A DNA stretch of 64,000 bases from Thalassotalea agarivorans (GTDB taxonomy: Bacteria > Pseudomonadota > Gammaproteobacteria > Enterobacterales > Alteromonadaceae). How positions within the stretch are numbered: the first letter of the stretch is position 1; each line of letters begins with the position of its first letter. The notes under the pieces are model-generated. The model worked only from the letters and a program-made list of their open reading frames with translations, was not told where the DNA came from and did not search any database. This document shows positions 17,688-28,255 of this stretch, one piece after another. The position numbers and the translations under genes were made by a program. Where the stretch lies: positions 1,922,001-1,986,000 of the forward strand of contig NZ_AP027363.1 in the NCBI RefSeq assembly GCF_030295955.1, read 5' to 3'.

Positions 17688-19802
17688 TTACTTTGCAACA
17701 ATTGATGTATCGTCAATGGTTGCTTGATAGTGTTCAACAAACTGCTGTACTACTTCGTCTTGCGCTAACTGCGCTTTTGCAAAGTCATAGCGTTTGTCGT
17801 TAATTTGTTGTTGGATCTGATAAGGGTCATCGACCGTTTCAGTCACGAGTTCAACTTCAACAGATATCTGTCTTGACAAAAATTCAGATATCGCTTGTTC
17901 CAGCTGCTCATGTGCCGCGTCGCTAACTAAATGTTTTGTCACTTCATCTAGTTTTAATTTTAACACGTCATCGGTTGAAGATTCATCAATAACTGCGTGA
18001 ATCGCTAATTGTCGCAAACGCCCGCCAAGTCCCATAGCATCGATCATATTTGCCCATTTATCGACTTGGTTAGCTTGTTTGACATTTGCTGGGTCAATAT
18101 CTTGCGCTGAAAACGGCTTTTCAGGGACCGTTTCTAAGTCAGGTACATTGTCTCTAGGAGTAAAGCTTACTTTCTCTTCAGACGCAGCTTTTTGCGTCTC
18201 ACGGGGCTTTTTTCCGTTTTTCTGCTCCAGTGCTTTCTTCTTGCTTCGCAGCATATTACGACCGGCTAATATCGCTTTTGTCGGCGACATGTTTTCGCTA
18301 GGCGTGTCGTCTTGCGATTCTGCCTGCGTTGTTTCAGGTGCATCTTCTTGTTTAGGCGGGTGAATGACGTTGTTAATGGTTTGATCTACAGGCATCAAAC
18401 CTTCTTCGATTTGTTGCTGCGCATTTTCTATCACGTCAACGGGTGTCTCGTTGGTTTGAACACCTTCTTGATGTCCACCTGTATCTGCTGATTGCATTTG
18501 TGTTTGCGCTTGTTGCTCGATAGCAAGCATCTCACTGGCTAAATCCGCTTCAGAAGGTGCAACCTTTTCCGACGCATCAACACTTGATTGGTTAATTGGG
18601 GTCGCTACAGGACGCTGTAATGCGCTGTCAGTATTAACTTGTGATGTTTCTAGTTCCACGTTGTCAAAGTCAACTGCCTGCGCTGGCTGAGCGACGGCGA
18701 CTTGCTGCGAGACCTGGGTCACTGGTTCAAACGACAATATACGCAATAACATCATCTCAAAAGCAGATTGCTCGTCATAGGCGTACGGTAGCTCTTTTCT
18801 GGTATTGAGTACGATTTGGTAATAAAGCTGCAAATCATTGGCCGATATCGCCTGACTAAACTTGTCGATAAGTTGTGTTTGCTGCGGCGCAACATCCAGT
18901 GGAATCGCCACCACTTGCTTCATAGCGATAACATGTATTAACTGCAAAAGCTCTGCAACCAGTTTATTGTAACTTGGCGCGTAGCTTGCAATTTCATGCG
19001 ATACATTCATCAACTCTTGGCTGTCATGCTTTGCGATAGCGATCATGAGTTTATATACCCATTGCTGATCAACCCCGCCAAGCATTTGCTGCACATTGGC
19101 TAGCAAAATATTACCTTGCCCCTGCGCAATGGCTTGGTCTGTTAGGCTTAAGCTATCCCGCATACTACCGCGAGCGGCTTTCGCTAATAGCGACAAACAG
19201 CCTTGTTCGACGGAGACGGATTCTTGCGTCAGTATATCGGTTAGCTTATGTTCAATCTGAGCAACCGTTAAGGCTTTCAAATGGAACTGCAAACAGCGGG
19301 ATAATACAGTCACAGGTAACTTTTGAGGGTCGGTAGTCGCGAGGATAAACTTCACATGCTCTGGTGGCTCTTCTAACGTTTTTAGTAAAGCGTTAAAGCT
19401 TGAACGCGACAGCATATGAACTTCATCAATTAAGTATACTTTGTAGCGCCCTTTCGTTGGCGCATATTGCACGTTATCTAATATTTCACGCGTATCATCG
19501 ACTTTTGTGCGAGATGCCGCATCAATTTCTAGCAAATCTACAAAACGGCCTTGATCGATATCAAGACAGGTGCCACATGTGCCGCAAGGAGTCGCTGATA
19601 CGCCTTGCTCACAATTTAAACTTTTGGCAAAAATTCTAGCTATAGTGGTTTTACCGACACCACGAGTACCAGTAAACAAATAAGCATGATGTAAGCGTTG
19701 CTGCTGCAAAGCATTGGCTAATACATTGACAACATGCTCTTGACCAACAAGTTCTGAAAACTGTTTAGGTCGCCATTTTCTAGCTAAAACTTGATAAGAC
19801 AT
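17688..19802 (-). CDS. dnaX: DNA polymerase III subunits tau and gamma
   Basis: A 704-residue clamp-loader subunit. The start MSYQVLARKWRPKQF at 19802 is preferred over an ATG five codons upstream because homologues begin there. The AAA+ domain has Walker A GTRGVGKTT (near 45-53), a four-Cys zinc module (CEQG...CGTCGTCLD), the DEVH Walker B and the SRC sensor. A long, acidic, Gln-rich linker (about 370-520) precedes the C-terminal tau domain that binds the polymerase core and DnaB. A slippery heptamer in frame at 18213-18207 predicts a shorter gamma form. It lies one base after apt. Confidence 0.97.
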   Translation of the reverse strand: MSYQVLARKWRPKQFSELVGQEHVVNVLANALQQQRLHHAYLFTGTRGVGKTTIARIFAKSLNCEQGVSATPCGTCGTCLDIDQGRFVDLLEIDAASRTKVDDTREILDNVQYAPTKGRYKVYLIDEVHMLSRSSFNALLKTLEEPPEHVKFILATTDPQKLPVTVLSRCLQFHLKALTVAQIEHKLTDILTQESVSVEQGCLSLLAKAARGSMRDSLSLTDQAIAQGQGNILLANVQQMLGGVDQQWVYKLMIAIAKHDSQELMNVSHEIASYAPSYNKLVAELLQLIHVIAMKQVVAIPLDVAPQQTQLIDKFSQAISANDLQLYYQIVLNTRKELPYAYDEQSAFEMMLLRILSFEPVTQVSQQVAVAQPAQAVDFDNVELETSQVNTDSALQRPVATPINQSSVDASEKVAPSEADLASEMLAIEQQAQTQMQSADTGGHQEGVQTNETPVDVIENAQQQIEEGLMPVDQTINNVIHPPKQEDAPETTQAESQDDTPSENMSPTKAILAGRNMLRSKKKALEQKNGKKPRETQKAASEEKVSFTPRDNVPDLETVPEKPFSAQDIDPANVKQANQVDKWANMIDAMGLGGRLRQLAIHAVIDESSTDDVLKLKLDEVTKHLVSDAAHEQLEQAISEFLSRQISVEVELVTETVDDPYQIQQQINDKRYDFAKAQLAQDEVVQQFVEHYQATIDDTSIVAK
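18180..18213 (-). promoter_or_regulatory. dnaX: Predicted programmed -1 frameshift signal in dnaX
   Basis: The slippery heptamer A-AAA-AAG (18213-18207) lies in the dnaX frame (GGA AAA AAG, Lys531-Lys532). Seven bases later comes a hairpin with a 7-bp stem, AGACGCA / TGCGTCT (18199-18180, 6-base loop). A GGAG word lies 11 bases upstream. After a -1 shift the frame reads GCC CCG TGA, so gamma would end with Ala-Pro at about 534 residues. This is the arrangement known from E. coli dnaX. Confidence 0.85.
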
Positions 19803-19803
19803 A

Positions 19804-20349
19804 TTACTCGCCTTCAAACGATACTAGTGTGTGTACCTTAATACCTTGTTCTTTTAATAACGCTTCACCACCTAAATCAGGCAAAGAAATAACAAAAGCA
19901 GCATCTGTTGCTTGTGCACCAACGCGACGAATTAGTTTAGCGGTTGCATCTATCGTGCCGCCTGTCGCTAACAAGTCATCAATGATCAAGACTTTGTCAC
20001 TTTCATTTAATGCATCTTGGTGAATTTCTAAGGTATCAGTACCATATTCCAATTGATAGTCTTGCGCATAAGTATCACGAGGTAATTTTCCAGGCTTACG
20101 TACTGGAACAAAACCAATACCTAGCGCTAACGCTAGGGGTGCACCAAATAAAAAGCCACGTGCTTCCGTGCCTACAATTTTTGTAAAGCCTTGGTCTTTA
20201 TATTTTTCTACCAAGCTATCTATTGTTGCGGTAAGTGCTTGAGCATCATCTAATATTCCAGTGACATCTCGAAACATAATGCCTGGTTTAGGGTAATCAG
20301 GAATGGTATGAATTGCGTTTTTTATGAGGTCTAAACTTTGAGAGTTCAT
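19804..20349 (-). CDS. apt: Adenine phosphoribosyltransferase
   Basis: A 181-residue purine salvage enzyme that makes AMP from adenine and PRPP. The PRPP motif [13 protein letters not shown], the [11 protein letters not shown] opening and the flexible-loop [20 protein letters not shown] are present. It ends one base before the dnaX start, matching the apt-dnaX-ybaB order of enteric bacteria. Confidence 0.97.
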   Translation of the reverse strand: MNSQSLDLIKNAIHTIPDYPKPGIMFRDVTGILDDAQALTATIDSLVEKYKDQGFTKIVGTEARGFLFGAPLALALGIGFVPVRKPGKLPRDTYAQDYQLEYGTDTLEIHQDALNESDKVLIIDDLLATGGTIDATAKLIRRVGAQATDAAFVISLPDLGGEALLKEQGIKVHTLVSFEGE

Positions 20350-20444
20350 TTAACATTAAATATCGAAAATTATCTCTCAAGCATAAAGCAATTTAGCGAA
20401 ATTTTATAGGGGTATTTGTATTTAAAACAGAAGAGAATAGAGAT

Positions 20445-20478
20445 AAAAAAGGGCTTAGTTTTCACTAGGCCCTTTTTT
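20445..20478. terminator. Terminator after the 40-residue membrane peptide gene
   Basis: The stem AAAAAAGGGCTTAG / CTAGGCCCTTTTTT contains a single G-T pair and has a 6-base loop. It lies 6 bp after the stop codon of the small gene at 20484-20606 (minus) and insulates it from apt. Confidence 0.9.
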
Positions 20479-20483
20479 GAAAA

Positions 20484-20606
20484 TTAACTTAAAAAAGTAT
20501 ACCAACCCATTAACATTGGTAAAAGTGGCGCTACTACTAAAGCGATAATTGCACCAGCTAAATGACGCTTTGAAGACGCGTCTTTGAAATCTTTATCGTG
20601 TGACAT
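20484..20606 (-). CDS. 40-residue predicted single-pass membrane peptide
   Basis: The frame reads MSHDKDFKDASSKRH, a charged N-terminus, then a hydrophobic helix (about residues 16-39: LAGAIIALVVAPLLPMLMG and WYTFLS). GTAGGAAAG lies 9 bases before the ATG as a good ribosome-binding site, a strong terminator follows 6 bp after the stop, and a perfect FNR-type site lies about 80 bp upstream, so this is very likely a real gene. The form (charged N-terminus, one helix) recalls small accessory subunits of membrane complexes, but I do not recognise it and assign no function. Confidence 0.72.
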   Translation of the reverse strand: MSHDKDFKDASSKRHLAGAIIALVVAPLLPMLMGWYTFLS

Positions 20607-20682
20607 CTTGTAAACTTTCCTACGCAACAGATTAAACTCGGCGCGCATTCTAGCTTACTGATGTTTAATTGAACAGAAAAAC

Positions 20683-20696
20683 TTGATCTAGATCAA
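20683..20696. promoter_or_regulatory. Perfect FNR-type palindrome TTGATCTAGATCAA
   Basis: TTGAT-CTAG-ATCAA matches the FNR consensus TTGAT-N4-ATCAA exactly. Its centre is about 84 bp before the ATG of the 40-residue membrane peptide. A -10-like TAGAAT (20652-20647) would put it at about -49.5; an alternative start a few bases upstream would give a near class II position. The site suggests induction under low oxygen. A related CRP-family regulator is also possible. Confidence 0.7.
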
Positions 20697-20737
20697 ACAA
20701 CCGCTCATTTATTAGCCAAATCGTAAAAAAAGTGTAT

Positions 20738-20765
20738 AAAAAACCCTCTAAAAAGAGGGTTTTTT
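20738..20765. terminator. Terminator of the EGKCG-repeat peptide gene
   Basis: The stem AAAAAACCCTCT / AGAGGGTTTTTT with an AAAA loop lies 19 bp after the stop codon of the Cys-rich gene and is symmetric, so it works in both directions. Confidence 0.92.
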
Positions 20766-20783
20766 AGAAGTTAAGAAGATGGC

Positions 20784-21176
20784 TTATTCACCACATTTGC
20801 CTTCGCCACACTTGCTAGCTTTTTTCTTACCTTCACCGCATTTGCCTTCACCACATTTTGCAGCTTTTTTACCTTCGCCACATTTGCCTTCGCCGCATTT
20901 TGCAGATTTTTTACCTTCGCCGCATTTGCCTTCACCGCATTTTGCCGCTTTTTTACCTTCGCCGCATTTGCCTTCACCGCATTTTGCGTCTTTTTTACCT
21001 TCGCCGCATTTGCCTTCGCCGCATTTATCACCCGCATGCCCATGAGCAACCTGAGTGTCTACAGCGCTGATATCGAAAGGATTTACTTCAGCTTTGGCAG
21101 GAGCTGCAGCAAACATTGCTAAACCAAATAAAGCAACTAACGCAGAAACAGTGGATTTTTTCAGTAAATTCATCAT
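20784..21176 (-). CDS. Secreted Cys-rich EGKCG-repeat peptide (HvfA-like RiPP metallophore precursor)
   Basis: A 130-residue protein (129 if the second ATG, at 21173, is used; AAGGA suits either). A signal peptide (LVALFGLAMFAAAPAKA) is followed by a short linker and then six units of KCGEGKCGEGKK plus two small residues, the last truncated, giving 12 Cys and six EGKCG motifs. Such EGKCG repeats after a signal peptide define the HvfA/bufferin precursors, whose Cys are turned into oxazolone-thioamide groups by MNIO (DUF692) enzymes and bind copper. No DUF692, HvfC or DoxX gene lies beside it in this window, so it is an orphan here. A 1:1 match to HvfA is inference from motif. Confidence 0.75.
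   Translation of the reverse strand: MMNLLKKSTVSALVALFGLAMFAAAPAKAEVNPFDISAVDTQVAHGHAGDKCGEGKCGEGKKDAKCGEGKCGEGKKAAKCGEGKCGEGKKSAKCGEGKCGEGKKAAKCGEGKCGEGKKKASKCGEGKCGE
20787..21026. repeat. In-frame 42-bp tandem repeat inside the EGKCG gene
   Basis: The unit (14 codons, KCGEGKCGEGKK plus two variable residues) occurs five times plus a truncated sixth; one copy has one extra Lys codon. The variable pair changes among DA, AA, SA, AA and KAS-like while the Cys, Gly and Glu positions are fixed, showing selection on the protein. Long open frames on other strands here (for example rich in PSPHLPSPH) are by-products of the repeat. Confidence 0.9.
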
Positions 21177-21341
21177 ACTTTCCTTCTTAATTTGTCTATT
21201 GACATGTTTTAGTAATAAATCTTTTCACATAGACCACCAGGTCAGAAGAATTATTTCATCGTTTTAACAATTTATTTTTATTAATATCTTGTTAATACAA
21301 GTTTAGCCTAACACGAGTTTTACGAATTAACCACTATCAAG

Positions 21342-22280
21342 ATGTCACAAACCACTGAACTTTACATTGCTCCAATGGAAGGAGTGATGGATTACTTAAT
21401 GCGGGAATTACTTACAAATCTTAACCCAATCACGCTTTGTGTCACCGAATTCGTTCGCGTTGTAAAAAAGGTAGAACCTAAGCACGCTTTCTATCGACTG
21501 TGCCCTGAACTCCACAACAACGGATACACAACCAATGGCACCCCTGTGCGCGTTCAACTGCTTGGGCAGCACCCAGAAGCGTTAGCCAACAATGCTCTGC
21601 GCGCATTGGAGTTAGGTTCCCATGGTATCGATTTGAACTTTGGTTGCCCTGCTAAAACCGTTAATAAAAGTAAAGGCGGCGCGGTACTGTTGCAAGAGCC
21701 TGAAACCATGTATCAAATCATTAGTCATGTAAAAAAAGCGGCTGGCAACGAAACTGTGTCCGCAAAAATTCGGCTAGGTTTTGAAGATGAGTCAAATTAT
21801 TTGGACATCATCGATGCCGTTAAGCAAAGCGGTGCCGATCTACTAACGGTTCATGCGAGAACCAAAAAACAAGGCTACAAGCCACCTGCCTATTGGCATT
21901 ATGTATCTCAAGCGGTTGAGAGATTAGATATCCCTGTTATTGCTAACGGTGAGATATGGAACAAAGCGGACGCCGAGCAGTGCCAATTAGAATCAAACAC
22001 CAACAAGCTAATGTTAGGTCGCGGCATATTGGCCATGCCTAATCTAGCCGATGTTATTAAAAACAATGCGAGTGAGCTTCCATGGCCAGAGATGGCAAGT
22101 TTATTTAAACATTACGCAGTATTGGAGCAACAAGGCGACAAAAGCTATTATTTCTCTAGTAGATTAAAACAGTGGCTGCGCTACCTTAAAATCCAATACC
22201 CCGAAGCGCAAACACTGTTTGAGGAAATCAAACGCTTAACCACGAAAGGCGAAATACTGCCTATCATAGACAGTATTTAG
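21342..22280 (+). CDS. dusC: tRNA-dihydrouridine(16) synthase
   Basis: A 312-residue FMN enzyme that reduces U16 of tRNA. The N-terminal APMEGVMD, the catalytic Cys in NFGCPAKTVNKSKGGAVLL (near residue 100), the VSAKIRLG strand and IPVIANGEIW are family motifs; the MEGVMD form and the GYTTNGTPVRVQLLGQ segment match DusC rather than DusA or DusB. It starts divergently from the Cys-rich peptide gene and its 3' end overlaps the convergent alcohol dehydrogenase gene by 4 bp. Confidence 0.92.
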   Translation: MSQTTELYIAPMEGVMDYLMRELLTNLNPITLCVTEFVRVVKKVEPKHAFYRLCPELHNNGYTTNGTPVRVQLLGQHPEALANNALRALELGSHGIDLNFGCPAKTVNKSKGGAVLLQEPETMYQIISHVKKAAGNETVSAKIRLGFEDESNYLDIIDAVKQSGADLLTVHARTKKQGYKPPAYWHYVSQAVERLDIPVIANGEIWNKADAEQCQLESNTNKLMLGRGILAMPNLADVIKNNASELPWPEMASLFKHYAVLEQQGDKSYYFSSRLKQWLRYLKIQYPEAQTLFEEIKRLTTKGEILPIIDSI

Positions 22281-23476
22281 GCTATTAATGCTTCAACGAC
22301 GCCCTGGCAGTCTTGCTTGTCCATAAACCTTGGCACAGGATAATCGGGGTGTGCTTCTGTTAGCGCTGCCAACACAATTTTGTCAATGTCAGCGCGTTGC
22401 ACTTCCTCTAGCGTAGTAGGAATGCTCATGTGCGCATTAAAAGACTCTATTTTTTCGATAACCGCGAGTGCTTTTTTCGACATTGGCTGATCTGTAGGGA
22501 CTAAACCACAAAAATCTGAAATATCAGCCAACTTCTGATGCGCCGCCTCACCATACCAGCGCAATACTTTCGGCATAATTACAGCGTTAGCTAAGCCATG
22601 AGGCGTGTTATATATCGCCCCTAATTGATGGGCAATAGCATGCACATAGCCAACACTAGCACGGGTAAATGCTTCACCCGCATAAAATGAACCCTGTAAC
22701 ATGGCTAACCTAGCCTCTAAATCTTCGCCATTGTCGTGAGCATTGACAAGGTTATCAAAAATTAACTTACACGCTGATAAAGAACGCTGGGTCGTAAATG
22801 GCGTATTGTTAATACCAATGTAAGACTCTATTGCATGAGTCAAGGCATCCATCCCAGTTGTCGCCGTTATGAAGGGTGGTAAACCTTTGGTGATTTCCGG
22901 TAAAAGTATTGCTGCAGTAGGCGCTAACACAGGGTCGACAACCGCATATTTAACTTGCTTTTCTGGATCTGAAATAACAGCAACAATAGTCGTTTCAGAG
23001 CCTGTTCCTGCTGTTGTAGGTATTGCATACAAAGGTGGCAGTTGCTTGAATATCTTAAACAAGCCTTTTAACGCTGCCACCGACTTGTTTGGTTTAACAA
23101 CACGTGCACCAATGAGCTTGGCACAATCCATCACTGAACCACCACCTATAGCAAGTATTGCCTGGCATTGTTGCGATAAATAAAGATCTAAACCAGCTTC
23201 AACATTCGCGATCGTCGGATTTGGCTGAACATCGTCAAAGATTTCAACTTCTATACCTTTCGCTTTAATTGCTTCTGCAACAGGTGACACCAACCCTAAC
23301 GACACTAGCGTTGCGTCTGTCACTAACAGTAACTTCTTCTCACCTTTTTCATTAAGTGATTCTAGCCACTGTTCTAACCCTTGCTGATCGGTATACAGCA
23401 TTGGCTTTGGATAAGGATAAAGTTTTAAGAACAGCTTTAGACCAAAATGATAAATACGGCGAAAAAAATTAATCAC
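22277..23476 (-). CDS. Iron-containing (type III) alcohol dehydrogenase
   Basis: A 399-residue NAD(P)-dependent dehydrogenase. The nucleotide site is GGGSVMDCAK, and the iron ligands are in TGMDALTHAIESYIG (Asp and His) and YVHAIAHQLGAIYNTPHGLANA (two His). The N-terminus is more basic and hydrophobic than usual (FFRRIYHFGLKLFLKLYPYPKP), so loose membrane contact is possible. The substrate (short-chain alcohol or lactaldehyde) cannot be told. It lies next to the end of the rRNA operon, read in the same direction, beyond the triplicated rRNA terminator. Confidence 0.9.
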   Translation of the reverse strand: MINFFRRIYHFGLKLFLKLYPYPKPMLYTDQQGLEQWLESLNEKGEKKLLLVTDATLVSLGLVSPVAEAIKAKGIEVEIFDDVQPNPTIANVEAGLDLYLSQQCQAILAIGGGSVMDCAKLIGARVVKPNKSVAALKGLFKIFKQLPPLYAIPTTAGTGSETTIVAVISDPEKQVKYAVVDPVLAPTAAILLPEITKGLPPFITATTGMDALTHAIESYIGINNTPFTTQRSLSACKLIFDNLVNAHDNGEDLEARLAMLQGSFYAGEAFTRASVGYVHAIAHQLGAIYNTPHGLANAVIMPKVLRWYGEAAHQKLADISDFCGLVPTDQPMSKKALAVIEKIESFNAHMSIPTTLEEVQRADIDKIVLAALTEAHPDYPVPRFMDKQDCQGVVEALIA

Positions 23477-23566
23477 AGAGACAACCTCTTTAAAATTGTT
23501 CGTTAAAGCTTATTCAAACAAGTGTTTAAGAGCAAGGAATATCTTTTATTAGCTGGGTGTATAGAG

Positions 23567-23645
23567 CTACGTGCTTCGAGCTGCGTGCTGTGTGTAAAAA
23601 GACTCCACGTTCCTTGTTCCAAGCAGCTATGCTGCGTGTCCCTCT
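23567..23645. repeat. Second copy of the dispersed GAGCTACGTGCTTCG repeat
   Basis: AGAGCTACGTGCTTCGAGCTGCG and the later CGTTCCTTGTTCC match the block at 13975-14092 in order and spacing. It lies between the alcohol dehydrogenase gene and the repeated rRNA-distal block. No gene is seen in 23477-23724. Confidence 0.55.
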
Positions 23646-23728
23646 CACTGCTGTTTGGTATCCATACTTTCGCAGTATTAGTACTTCCATATACGTCAGC
23701 GTTAGCGTACTCGCTCCTTTTTTTATTC

Positions 23729-23762
23729 CAAAAAAAAAGCCTGACGTAAGTCAGGCTTTTCT
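23729..23762 (-). terminator. rRNA-type terminator, copy 1 (distal)
   Basis: On the minus strand AAAAGCCTGACTTACGTCAGGCTTTT-type stem (AAGCCTGAC / GTCAGGCTT, ATAA-like loop) is followed by a run of T. It differs from copies 2 and 3 by one loop-proximal base. Confidence 0.85.
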
Positions 23763-24191
23763 TAGGAATAAAAGCTTAGCTCAGGCCCAGGGTCAGCCAG
23801 AGGCTAACCCGCTTATATGACCATGGATGGTCGGTATACCTAAACTGCAGGAGCAAGTTTAGGTGCTAGGGTAAACATAAAATTGTTTATCTTTACGAAA
23901 ACCTGAAAAGCCCTACTGACGTGAACGGATTCACTAATGTCGCGAGGATACATGGAAGTATTTTAGCGACCGAGAGATAACGCGATGTCCTACTGTATTC
24001 CGTACTTCCTTGTACTCCACCCTAAAGGGCCGCACGTAGTGCGTTCTAAAATATTCCCGATATTTTAGTATTCCGTACTTCCTTGTACTCCACCCTAAAG
24101 GGCCGCACGTTGTGCGTTCAAATTTGTTCCGGACAAATTTGTCACATGAGGACACTGTCCCATGTACTGAGTAGACATCCTAAAATTATTC

Positions 24192-24225
24192 CAAAAAAAA
24201 AGCCTGACATAAGTCAGGCTTTTCT
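24192..24225 (-). terminator. rRNA-type terminator, copy 2
   Basis: Same stem (AAAGCCTGAC / GTCAGGCTTT) and T-run as copy 3, 390 bp downstream of it in the direction of rRNA transcription. Confidence 0.87.
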
Positions 24226-24581
24226 TAGGAATAAAAGCTTAGCTCAGGACCAGGGTAAGCCAGAGGCTAACCCGCTTATATGACCATGGATGGTCGGTAT
24301 ACCTAAACTGCAGGAGCAAGTTTAGGTGCTAGGGTAAACATAAAATTGTTTATCTTTACGAAAACCTGAAAAGCCCTACTGACGTGAAAGGATTCACTAA
24401 TGTCGCGAGGATACATGGAAGTATTGTAGCGACCGAGAGATAACGCGATGTCCTACTGTATTCCGTACTTCCCTGTACTCCACCCTAAAGGGCCGCACGT
24501 TGTGCGTTCAAATTTGTTCCGGACAAATTTGTCACATGAGGACACTGTCCCATGTGCTGAGTAGACATCCTAAAATTATTC

Positions 24582-24615
24582 CAAAAAAAAAGCCTGACAT
24601 AAGTCAGGCTTTTCT
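24582..24615 (-). terminator. rRNA operon terminator, copy 3 (proximal, just after 5S)
   Basis: The stem AAAGCCTGAC / GTCAGGCTTT is followed on the minus strand by nine T residues and lies about 12-45 bp after the 5S 3' end. It should be the principal terminator of the rRNA operon. Confidence 0.93.
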
Positions 24616-24625
24616 TAGGAATAAA

Positions 24626-24743
24626 AGCTTAGCGATGTCCTACTCTCACATGGGACCTCCCACACTACCATCGGCGCTGCTGCATTTCACTTCTGAGTTC
24701 GGCATGGGATCAGGTGGTTCTACAGTGCTATTGTCGCTAAGCA
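24626..24743 (-). rRNA. rrf: 5S ribosomal RNA
   Basis: On the minus strand the sequence opens TGCTTAGCGACAATAGC and contains the universally conserved CCCATGCCGAACTCAGAAG and GCGCCGATGGTAGTGTGGG words; its end, CATCGCTAAGC, pairs with the start (TGCTTAGCG). The ends are set from this terminal helix and may be off by a base or two. The 142-bp gap to 23S is ordinary spacer. Confidence 0.96.
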
Positions 24744-24885
24744 AAAACTTGTTAACTTGGAAAGCGTCTATTAATACTCAATTCTTATCGATTCAATCAA
24801 TCGTTACATACGAGGCCTACATGGATGTAGGTCATCAGGTACCTGTCTGGAACATGGTACGTGGCCTAAATCATTTAGGTGTTGT

Positions 24886-27770
<2,885 letters not shown>

Positions 27771-28062
27771 ATACAACCCTAAATAATCTACCGATTATTT
27801 GCTGTAAGCTGTCAGCGATAAGGCGATAACGAAAAAATCATTAACGCTTTACGGCTAAAAACCTAAAACAACACGGATGTGTATGTGGACTGATTGCGCT
27901 CATAATGAGCTTCTTGAGTAAGAATTTTGAGAACGTCTTAATAAATTAAAACGTTATCTGATAAGTCGTTAAACTTATCGTGATACATAACAAGGAAGAT
28001 TATGTATCAAGTTGGTATTTATAGCGCGACACTATAAACACCGGGTATTAATATCAGCTTTC

Positions 28063-28079
28063 CAAATTGTTAAAGAGCA
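28063..28079 (-). promoter_or_regulatory. boxA antitermination site in the 16S-23S spacer
   Basis: On the minus strand TGCTCTTTAACAATTTG is the canonical boxA of rRNA operons, bound by NusB/NusE. It lies between tRNA-Ala and 23S. The surrounding spacer 27771-28170 otherwise shows only A+T-rich spacer sequence. Confidence 0.9.
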
Positions 28080-28170
28080 TGTTCCTTAAAGAAACTAAAT
28101 CTAAATAGTCGCTCAGTTTGTTGAACTGGCCATTTAGATTTAATTTCTAGCGTAAGAGAGTATGTGAAAT

Positions 28171-28246
28171 TGGTGGAGCTAAGCAGGATCGAACTGCTGA
28201 CCTCCTGCGTGCAAGGCAGGCGCTCTCCCAGCTGAGCTATAGCCCC
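28171..28246 (-). tRNA. tRNA-Ala (anticodon TGC)
   Basis: 76 nt from GGGGCTATAGCTCAGC to TAGCTCCACCA; the anticodon stem-loop reads CTGCCTTGCACGCAG with TGC at the anticodon, and the T-loop GTTCGATCC is intact. The 3' CCA is encoded. Confidence 0.97.
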
Positions 28247-28255
28247 ATATTTCTA

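Larger units (their letters stand above)
23725..24633. repeat. Tandem duplication downstream of 5S rRNA (2.1 copies)
   Basis: Copy 1 is 23725-24187 (463 bp), copy 2 is 24188-24577 (390 bp) and a partial copy 3 is 24578-24633, ending inside the 5S 3' end. Copies 1 and 2 are nearly identical apart from a 73-bp internal duplication in copy 1 (23995-24067 and 24068-24140). Each copy begins with the rRNA-type terminator and has several hairpins, among them CAAATTTGT / ACAAATTTG and CCTAAACT / AGTTTAGG. No gene can be supported in this stretch; the open frames here are by-products of the repeats. Confidence 0.9.

Noticed and set aside
20771-21049. Long open frames overlapping the EGKCG gene on both strands (PSPHLPSPH- and KANAAKVKK-rich)
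   Set aside because: They are alternative frames of the 42-bp coding repeat. Only the frame at 20784-21176 has a signal peptide, a ribosome-binding site and a terminator at the right distance.
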